From positions 45,541,452 through 45,605,451 of the forward strand of contig OZ025244.1 in the NCBI GenBank assembly GCA_964019155.1: a DNA stretch of 64,000 nucleotides. Direction: 5' to 3'. Of this stretch, positions 47,374-64,000 are shown piece after piece. A program made the position numbers and the translations under genes. Below the pieces are notes generated by a model, which was not told the DNA's origin, searched no databases, and saw only the letters and a list, made by a program, of their open reading frames with translations. This DNA comes from Osedax fenrisi. Lineage: Eukaryota; Annelida; Polychaeta; Sabellida; Siboglinidae. The stretch's first letter is position 1. Every line of letters starts with the position of its first letter.

Positions 47374-50300
47374 ATTGAGTTATCCGTTCATCAATCCGTA
47401 CAACATATAACCTACGTATTCGAGATCATACCTCTACTTCCTCTTACCCACACTTACCTCCATGATTCCCATTTAACAAACGCTCTGCTTATCGCATACT
47501 ATCTACTGTTCATTCCTCAATATACTCTTCGAATTGCCCTTCCTATATTTCTGCTTCTCTAGTACAAAGATCTTCCCTTCCATCTCTTAGAAACCATGAA
47601 TCTCATATTCTATCTACTCCTATTCTCCGTTCCTCAAAAATGAATACTCGGGCACTGAGTTTTATTGGTCCAAAGCTATGGAATTCACTCCCACCCTATA
47701 TTAGATCCATAAAATGTCACATCAATCGCGATACATCATGAAATATATACAACAATTGATCTCAGGTGGCAACTTGTAATATCAATATTGTTTGTCATTA
47801 TTATTTTATTTATTAATTTCCGTACGGATTATTTTATTATTATTAATTATTATTAATGGTATTTATTGTTTTACCTACATTTATTATTTGTATATATACA
47901 CTTTTGAGAAATCATTTATGATTTATTTATGTGTTTAAATAAACTTTCAATCGATCAATCAATATATATTTAAATGGAAGCACTCCATGATATGTATATT
48001 TCTTTGTTAAACTTTAGGGGCAAAGACAGTTATGATTACGGATAGGAAAATGGCTTTAAGAAATCTACGTAAGAACGTGAAGTTAAACATCAACTCTTCT
48101 GAGAGTGTTAGGCATTACCGTACTTCTATGTTGTTTATGTTATGCATACTTACTAGGTTATATACACTAGATGTATACTATAAAGGTAGTATAATCATAT
48201 TTTAAACATTTATATTTAATAAATTATAGGATGATATATAATTTATGTTGAATTAGGGAAAATATAATTAAAATTAATATTTTAAAATAATGTTTATAAT
48301 TAATTTAAAATACTTCATTAAAAACCCTATGATTATTTAACAGTATTTTTTATTATATAACATAATTTATCAGTAATATTAATTTGTTAATTGTTATAAA
48401 ATTAAAAATATATTGATCTGTATATTATATATATATATGCGCACATACACCCATATCATAGTTATCTATAGAAGAACTGGACTGGTCGAGCACTGATCTA
48501 CGAGCAAAGTTTCCGTCGCAGGCATACGATATAGTCCTAGGAGCCGATATTGTCTACATAGAGGACACTTTTCCTGGTTAGTACCCTATAGGCACTTTCA
48601 CACCAAAAAACAACCCGATATCGGTGAACATCTTAATAGGGCCGTTTCTGTGTGAACGGCTATATCGAAATCGGGTAGGTCTAAGCACACGTTACGTATG
48701 CGTGTATATATAAATCAATGTTTTAAAATGAATACAATTCGGGCTGTATTTGTTGATGTAAAAGTTGCATTAGATGTTACGAGCTATCAAGATATCAATA
48801 CTACCTTTAAGTCGTAATGATTTCATTGTGTACTTTCATGCTTAACTTAACGATATGCACTAAGCTTAATACTGTATGCGAATATATATTTTCAAACTTT
48901 AAATGAATAGCATCAGTGATATATATATATGTATGTATATACAGAAAATTATGTATTATTTAAAAAAATTATAATATTACAAAATAACTATAACTTGAAA
49001 ATATATTTTTTGATTATTCAGCGATTCGATGTGCAATACATATATATATATAATTTATTTATATAAATAAATTTTAATTCAATATTTAAATCGTACATAA
49101 TATATGATGAATTTATGAAGAATTTAATAACCGAATATATTACAAAAATTATTTTCATTTATATATTTTAAAATATATTCATTTAAAATACAATGTAAAG
49201 ATAATTTATAAGATTATAATTCATATATTTTATTTAAATTTATTATAAAAAAATAATTTGTGTATGAATAATTTTGTATATATTTTAAGTTGATAATTTA
49301 AAAATAGATTTATTAAAGGGGTTATGGATTTAAAGGAAATTAATGAATATTATTTATATATTTATAAAATCTTGTCATTATGATGTTATATTGCAATTTA
49401 TTAAAATAAGTATTTTATTTAAAAATTTCTGTTTTGAATTCAGCAGAGATCATAGATTAAATAGCATTAAAATAAATAAACAAATCACGTGTCTATATAA
49501 CTAGATATCATTGGTTGAAAAGAGACTCTTCCAACGGAAAATTAGTAAAATTATTTGATTATAAATAAGTAGAATTTATGATTATAAATAACGTATTGTC
49601 GTACCTGTAGCTAATTCACAAAGAGAGATTTTACTAATTTTCCGTTGGAAGCGTAAATAACTTTTACTCTAATTTTCTCAAGTTTTAACTTTTTCACTTT
49701 TAGGCATATTTAAAAGCCTAAAACTCCTTTGATAACGAATATTTTTATCTTACATTTTTACTATCTATGTATAACATATATATTTATAATTATTATGTAT
49801 AATTGTCATGTACAATTATAAATTCTTATTTTAACTTTATTTTATGAAAATAGATTATAAAATACTGATTATTCAACAACAAAAATTTGTATTATTTAAA
49901 CTATTATATTTAAATAATTATAATTTATTATATTTAAAAAGATACAAGATAAATATAAAGTAGAATTATATCTATTGAATAAAAAAAAAAGTATTTAATT
50001 ATCTTTAGTAGTTATTTATAGGTTGAGATCTAGCTAGAGCTATAATTAATGATAATTGACATTGTAATTACTAACCCGCGCTAATGCCCTTAATATATAT
50101 AATTTAACTTTTCTATAACAAATTAAACGTATATAAATGTGTATAGGTTTATTTTTAAGGCTGATTGAAGCCATTGCGCATACATATATGTGCTCATAAT
50201 GCTAATATATCGTATTATCATGCACTACTATAATTAACATAACTAATATTTAATATCGGTAATCACATATTTTTATTAATTAATGATTAATATATTCATA

Positions 50301-51906
50301 TATAAGATTTTTCTAAATTTTATTTATGCAATTATAATAGAATTTTTATAATAATAATTAAATTTATTTATTTTAAAAATCTATTTATATATAATAATTA
50401 TAAAAGTTTTAATTTTTCTTTATTGAAATATCAATAAATCATTGATAAATATAAATTATATATTCTGGAAGTTTGAATTATATATCTTAAATAGATTTAG
50501 AATAATATAATTTTTAATATAAGTATCAATGTTTTAATATACGTTTAATGTATATAAAAATAATAATATACTGATAAAGTCACTTTTATTTTTCGTTGTA
50601 AAAATATAATAATATTGATTATACATTATGTTATAGCAGATTTATATTATATAATTATTCATTTATGAACATTCTAATTTAAATGTATTTATAAACTAAA
50701 GAAAAGATATTATACATATCTTTAGTCGTGCATCTTTATATCTAACAATAGTCAGTATGGTGCATCTATTTCTTCTTTTTGTATACCATAAACAACCAAT
50801 AAATCAATAATAATAACAATACAAAAATAAGTCAAATTAATGTAAATGTTATATATATAGTAAGAATTAATTCCCTAATAGTGATGGTGTTAGTACAAAA
50901 TGCTTTCATTTCATTAGGCTTTAACATATCTGAGTACTGAAATCTATAATCTACATACATACATATATATAGTAATAAACAAATAACTATTATCTTATAA
51001 TGATCTTTTTGAAATCACTCAAATATATTATTAATTATTTCAATTATAATAGACTAAATATAAATATTATTTTAGTAATTATTTAAATATTTATTTATAA
51101 GTCTACAAAAATATGATTTATTCATGTATATATGATGAATGAATATATAATTTATATATAGTATTTAGTATATACATATATGTATCTATAGATACATGTT
51201 TCCTTATGTATTGTATTGTAGGTTAAATTAATTAAAATAAATAAAACCCAGCCCCCTAAATAATACCTACGTAAGTTGTTTAAAGTCATATACCCTAATC
51301 TCTCTAGCAGGTGTTATTTCAAAGTAGTTTGACATCACTCGCAACATATCTCAGAATATAGCGCATATACAGTGCTATATCGCACACACACGCGTTGTAA
51401 GGCCACACTTCGCTATTAGATATATTAGATAGTCGCCTGCAGTGTGTGTCTTCAGAGTTATCACAGCGTTACTGACCAATCTCGCTAATCTTGATTAGGT
51501 CACCTCGTCTTATTAACCGTCGAGCATTACTTTATATTTAGGGTGTACTATTTACGTATATATTGTACGTATCGTATTTACATGTATTTACATATACTAT
51601 TTAAATGTAATATATATATACTATTTACATACGTTGATCGATAGAGTACATATTAATAAATAACTAATATAACTAAACGTTAATAACCCCCCCCCCGCCT
51701 CTCCTACAGATCTCCTACGTACGCTGAAACACTTCACCGTCGACCCTATGACCTCTACGCCATCGCCACTGTTGTTGTTGACCTCTAAACTACGCTACCA
51801 GCGTGACCACGACTTCTACGCCGGTCTGAGAATGTTCACAGTGGTCAAGGAGGTACTGATAGATCACGATATACACGTGTACAGAGTCACAGCGGCGGTC
51901 AAGTGA
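44975..51906 (+). CDS. METTL21A: METTL21A-like protein-lysine methyltransferase
   Basis: Seven-beta-strand SAM-dependent methyltransferase; METTL21A trimethylates a lysine of Hsp70 proteins. Exons: 44975-45148, 47080-47191, 48018-48104, 48472-48576, 51710-51906. All introns are GT-AG, phases agree, and the product is 224 aa (human about 218). Landmarks: HTISIEQNW (38-46) and GVAAVVWDA (50-58); motif I ELGAGTGLVG (80-89); post-I acidic TDRK (103-106); LGADIVY (147-153) with the acidic residue of the family's [DE]xxY-like motif; C-terminal SKLRYQRD and HVYRVTAAVK. HTI.I.Q.W...GVAAVVWDA favours METTL21A over METTL21B/C or VCPKMT. The start was chosen at MTDTINES; an in-frame ATG at 44,912 would add 21 residues. 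Introns carry a hAT MITE, LINE 3' end and a 124-bp MITE. Confidence 0.93.
45149..47079 (+). other. METTL21A intron 1
   Basis: Donor GTAAGT, acceptor ATAG. Contains a hAT MITE (46,477-46,707) and a (TA)n/(TG)n run at 46,961-47,007. No exon was seen. Confidence 0.7.
46477..46707. mobile_element. 231-bp hAT-type MITE
   Basis: The left end CAGTGCTTCTCAACCTTG and the complement of the right end CAGTGGTTCCCAACCTATGG are typical hAT termini. Flanking 8-mers AAATAGAA and CTGTAGAA agree in the last five bases, so the duplication has decayed. Confidence 0.8.
47380..47965 (+). mobile_element. LINE 3' end with (ATCA)n tail in METTL21A intron 2
   Basis: The plus-strand frame reads ESHILSTPILRSS, NTRALSFIGPKLWNSLPPYI and RSIKCHIN, i.e. 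the GPKLWNSLP C-terminal motif of CR1/L2-like ORF2. The 3' UTR ends AATAAACTTTCA(ATCG)(ATCA)n near 47,935-47,962. Several frame changes occur upstream. Confidence 0.75.
48577..51709 (+). other. METTL21A intron 4
   Basis: Donor GTTAGT, acceptor CTACAG after a C-run (51,687-51,696). It is 3.1 kb and A+T-rich. Holds a possible Harbinger-like tip at 48,589-48,667 (GGCACTTTCACACC and GTGTGAACGGC) and the 124-bp MITE at 49,528. Nothing else is identified. Confidence 0.65.
49528..49651. mobile_element. 124-bp MITE with 24-bp perfect TIRs
   Basis: Positions 49,528-49,551 (CTTCCAACGGAAAATTAGTA plus AAAT) and 49,628-49,651 are exact reverse complements. The inside is A+T-rich. No target duplication is evident (flanks GAGACT and CGTAAA). 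The perfect arms suggest recent movement or selection on pairing. Confidence 0.8.
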
Positions 51907-51922
51907 TGATGTGTGATCGGTA

Positions 51923-52085
51923 GGGGCGCTTCATCAGGGGGGATACGTCCCCCCTACTTTAAAATCTTTAAGACCTCCTATGTAAAATCTAGGGGGACCT
52001 CCTATGTATTGGTCCCCCCACTTTTACCACAAAATATATTTTGATTGGATAGTCCCGCCTACATACAAAATCATTCCAGCGCCCC
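51923..52085. mobile_element. 163-bp MITE just after the METTL21A stop, TA-flanked
   Basis: GGGGCGCT at 51,923-51,930 is the complement of AGCGCCCC at 52,078-52,085, and both are bracketed by TA, the target of mariner-type transposases. The interior has a CCCCCC/GGGGGG hairpin (51,938-51,955) and repeats of GACCTCCTATGTA. It begins 17 bp past the stop codon, so it lies in the 3' UTR. Confidence 0.65.
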
Positions 52086-52459
52086 TAGTAATCAGGCTTG
52101 TAATCGCTACGGTGATGATGTAATCAGGCAGTGGTGTACTTGTATCGCTATACTTGTATCGTAGGTTAATAACGATAATTATTAATATGAAATGGAGTGG
52201 TTTTGAATATTTTTATTTTTATTTTATTTTCATTTTCGTAAATTTTGTATCGTCACGACCCCTGTGAAATAAGAACGTAGGAATTAGTCGTTGTTAATAT
52301 CACGATATCACGATAACTCTACATTATAAAATGTTTACGTAAAGCTTGTCGGTTATTTAATATATACATATATATTTTTGTTCGTATTTATATACATCGT
52401 TGTTGTGATAATATATCGTCGGTACTATATGTGTTTAACCTTACTGCGTAGTCTCCTCG

Positions 52460-61407
<8,948 letters not shown>

Positions 61408-61778
61408 TAAATTGAGTTTAAATTGATTATTTATAAAAAAATATTATAATATGTTATTTATATTTTGAAATTTATTTTGAGATTAAAGTTGACAACACTA
61501 ATAATAAAAGTATGAATTTAGGTATACAAATAGTAGATTATTAGATTTAGGTTAAATTAAATGTATATTTATTTATAGATTTAAATAATTTAATATGATA
61601 ACAATTACAGCTTACATAACTATCAATACAATACATATAATTAACATAATACAAATTACCATTATAAGATATAGTTATAATATTAGATATAATTAAGATA
61701 TATTATGATAAAATATATAACACTTATTTTATTTAACAGTATACTGTAGTATTAATATTAATTTGTTTATTTATAACT

Positions 61779-61810
<32 letters not shown>

Positions 61811-62033
61811 TATACAACTTACACCATTACAAAATTCATAAGTCATAACATTTATAATATAGGTACAATGTACTTATTATAAATAAATATGATTGTTTCT
61901 GACAATACAATAACAATAGTGCACTATCATGATAACAAATTCTTAAATTTTGATAACTAATATCTGATATATAATTTGTTTATGTTTTTGATAAGCATAC
62001 AATCATAAACAATATATAATATTTATTTATTAA

Positions 62034-62078
<45 letters not shown>

Positions 62079-62164
62079 AATAGAATACAAATAGCGGATA
62101 CAAATTAACCCATCGATAAGTCATATAATTACACATGTTATAAATAATTGCGAGGGGTCCAGGA
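61408..62164. other. LZIC upstream region, A+T-rich
   Basis: The presumed promoter and 5' UTR of LZIC lie here. No TATA box or initiator can be told from the A+T-rich background. TA runs are at 61,780-61,807 and 62,039-62,076. Confidence 0.4.
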
Positions 62165-62340
62165 TTATACAATACAAATAGTAACATTTATTTTCTTGTG
62201 TTTTGATTTATCATTTATTAAGTTCTTGATAAACACAAGAGAAAAAAACAAGAACTGAATGGAGCTGAACCCGGGACCTCTGCAGAGCCATAGCTTACTA
62301 GCTTTTGGTTGTCCCACTGAGATATAGACCCCCGACAATA
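62165..62340 (-). repeat. tRNA-derived SINE
   Basis: The minus strand from about 62,336 reads GGGGGTCTATATCTCAGTGG (A box), then after about 45 bp GGTCCCGGGTTCAGCTCC (B box near 62,271-62,261). The tail has TTCTTGTTTTTTTCTCTTGT and AAAACACAAGAAAATAAATG. A and B boxes at tRNA distance with a non-tRNA tail define a SINE. It is a different family from 53,396 and 18,370. Confidence 0.6.
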
Positions 62341-62384
62341 TACAATGAGTCAAACTCACGTTTCAAATTTTCATTATGTTGACT

Positions 62385-62439
62385 ATATACTATAGTATAT
62401 ATATATATATATATATATATATACTATAGTATAGTATAT
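62385..62439. repeat. TA-rich palindrome
   Basis: The word ATACTATAGTATAT appears on both sides of a (TA)n run, making a long A+T palindrome. It is probably simple-sequence drift. Confidence 0.6.
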
Positions 62440-62639
62440 AGGTTATATGTACCCTATGGAGTGAGTGTGTTTTTATTATTTTAAGTTAGTTTATCTATTT
62501 TAGGTGTAGATATCCTAATCAAAATATATAACATAACATTATAAAATAGCATGACACATGTGTGATAAATAGAAAATATGTGTTGTTTATAAAACTATAA
62601 TAACTGTTCATCTACATACGTAATGGTTCCGTGTAGCCT

Positions 62640-64000
62640 CTATTAGTTGATTATATCCATTTCTGACACTGCTCATTCCAATATGTTAGCCATCCAGTTT
62701 GTTCTATAGAACTACCTAAAGGACGACCTATAACCTATAAAACATATAGCCTTCAGGCTAACGGTCGTCCTCTTATTCTTTTACCAACAACGAAATATTG
62801 TATCACAGTGTTATTCAAACTATCATGACGCATCATGTGGCCAACATATGACACCTTTCTTTCCGTTACTGTTAATAGTAGAGGTTAGTACTGTTTATAA
62901 TGAATTAACGTAGAAGTTGCTGTCACCATTCTCATGTAAATATCTGCTTCACTTTTTCCATCTTTCGTTAGAGTCGCCCCAGGTATTCGAATTTATCTAC
63001 AACTTCAAGAGGTCAATCGTTCATGGTTATCGTTATCACTTTAGCTGTCTCACTATTCTAGAATTCGTTGACCAATATTTTACTTTTCTCGTAGCTGACC
63101 TCCATATCGCTGATCACTTGCAGAGTTTGTTTATAAATTATTGAAGCTCTGTATTTGATCCTAGGTAGCTACCATCAAGTCGATGTCGTCTGAAAATCTC
63201 AGATTACATAGTTCATATCCTCCAATGGCTATGGTGCTGCAATGGTCTTCTAGCGTATCTTGTATGATATTTTCTAGGAAGATGTTAAATAGTTTGTGAT
63301 AAATTGCATCCTTGTCGTACTCCTGCCGACGTACGTATTGAAGAAGGTCCCTGTTTTATTAATCGTTGTTATTTTTTAAAAAATAAATATGTTCGATTAT
63401 TGCAATAATATTTTCATTGATATTGAAGTATCTCATTACTATCCATAATCATTCGTGCAAGATTCGATCAAATTATTTTTTGAAGTCAAAAAAGTTATTA
63501 GATTCTTCCATGTTCAATATGTTTCTCAGTAATAATTATTCAGTTTAATATCCGTTCGATTATGCTTTTTTCATTTCTGAAACTTGCATGCTCTTTATCT
63601 AGGATATTTTCTGCTATTGGATCGAGTAGGATGTAAAATAATTCTTAGCATGATATTGCTTTGCTGTGATATTTGGCAAAGAGTTATAGAGTTGTTAAAG
63701 TTCTTTAGGTTATATTTTGTTGGTATCATAATAATTTACGATTGTGCCCATGATTTCTTATCTCATATTTTCTGGCAAAGATAAGTCATCGTTGTCACAA
63801 TTTGTGAACCACCGTTTATAATTATTTCACCTGTAATGTTATCTATACCTGTTGATTTTCATTTATTCAGACATCGTATTGCACTTCTGATTTTAAAACG
63901 TACACTTCTCTTCTACGCATGCACCTCGATCATCATCATAAAGTATATATTTCATCTGGATGCATTAGATAGTTGTAGAGTTCTTTAGTCGTTTTCGATG
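62640..64000 (-). pseudogene. RTE-like LINE reverse transcriptase, runs off the window
   Basis: Reading from 64,000 on the minus strand: a block near 63,900-63,780 (SAIRCLNK, STGIDNITGEIIING), near 63,310 (LFNIFLENIIQDTLEDHCTT), the catalytic block near 63,200 (YELCNLRFSDDIDLM), then DRPLEVVDKFEYLG and KDGKSEADIYMRMV near 63,020-62,930, and VGKRIRGRP near 62,770. The F(S/A)DDI and EYLG blocks are those of RTE/endonuclease-RT LINEs. Many frame changes are present. The 5' part lies right of the window, and the left limit is near 62,640. Confidence 0.75.

Overview
This window looks like a piece of a very A+T-rich animal nuclear genome. It has no bacterial-style gene packing. Its coding exons are short islands with GT-AG introns, and three conserved animal gene families can be read. 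No species is assigned. The gene content and the transposon mix (Harbinger, hAT, Tigger/pogo, piggyBac, CR1-like and RTE-like LINEs, a Ty3 gag relic, tRNA-derived SINEs) fit an invertebrate such as a cnidarian, sponge, flatworm or other lophotrochozoan.

Host genes, all in the right half: (1) 41,972-42,950 (+), the C-terminal exons of a ZNRF1/2-type RING E3 ligase. Its N-terminal exons are not found, one zinc ligand is replaced by Tyr, and one exon lacks an AG acceptor. (2) 44,975-51,906 (+), a complete five-exon METTL21A-like lysine methyltransferase of 224 aa. (3) 52,460-61,407 (-), a complete five-exon LZIC (ICAT-domain) gene of 172 aa. METTL21A and LZIC are convergent, with about 550 bp between their stop codons. 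All exon junctions in these two genes keep frame and use GT-AG.

The left 41 kb is a transposon graveyard. Position 511-1206 is a hAT-type MITE with a perfect 8-bp target duplication. Positions 2.0-7.3 kb hold a decayed Harbinger: a transposase tail on + and a five-exon MADF gene on -, the latter split by a CR1-like LINE flanked by 19-bp direct repeats. Positions 10-16.6 kb hold a second MADF/Myb gene and relics of hAT, LINE, Tigger and piggyBac. Positions 16.7-23.9 kb are a large direct duplication of hAT sequence interrupted by a 2-kb insert, plus a 63-bp minisatellite. Positions 24.5-25.9 kb hold a nearly complete HARBI1-like transposase. Positions 26.6-27.6 kb hold a foreign-looking, intronless, broken coding block with a poly(A) tail, possibly a retro-inserted viral mRNA. 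Positions 28.2-35 kb are a Tigger transposase split by a 5.2-kb TIR element with a CTG target duplication. That element carries a Myb/SANT gene and itself contains a 2.25-kb TIR element with two tandem arrays. Positions 35.6-41.6 kb carry a Ty3 gag fragment, Harbinger pieces and a large palindrome.

The host-gene introns hold small MITEs, SINEs and LINE 3' ends. The window ends in an RTE-like LINE reverse transcriptase that runs off the right edge. Everything is read by eye: family names rest on motifs, and no database search was run.
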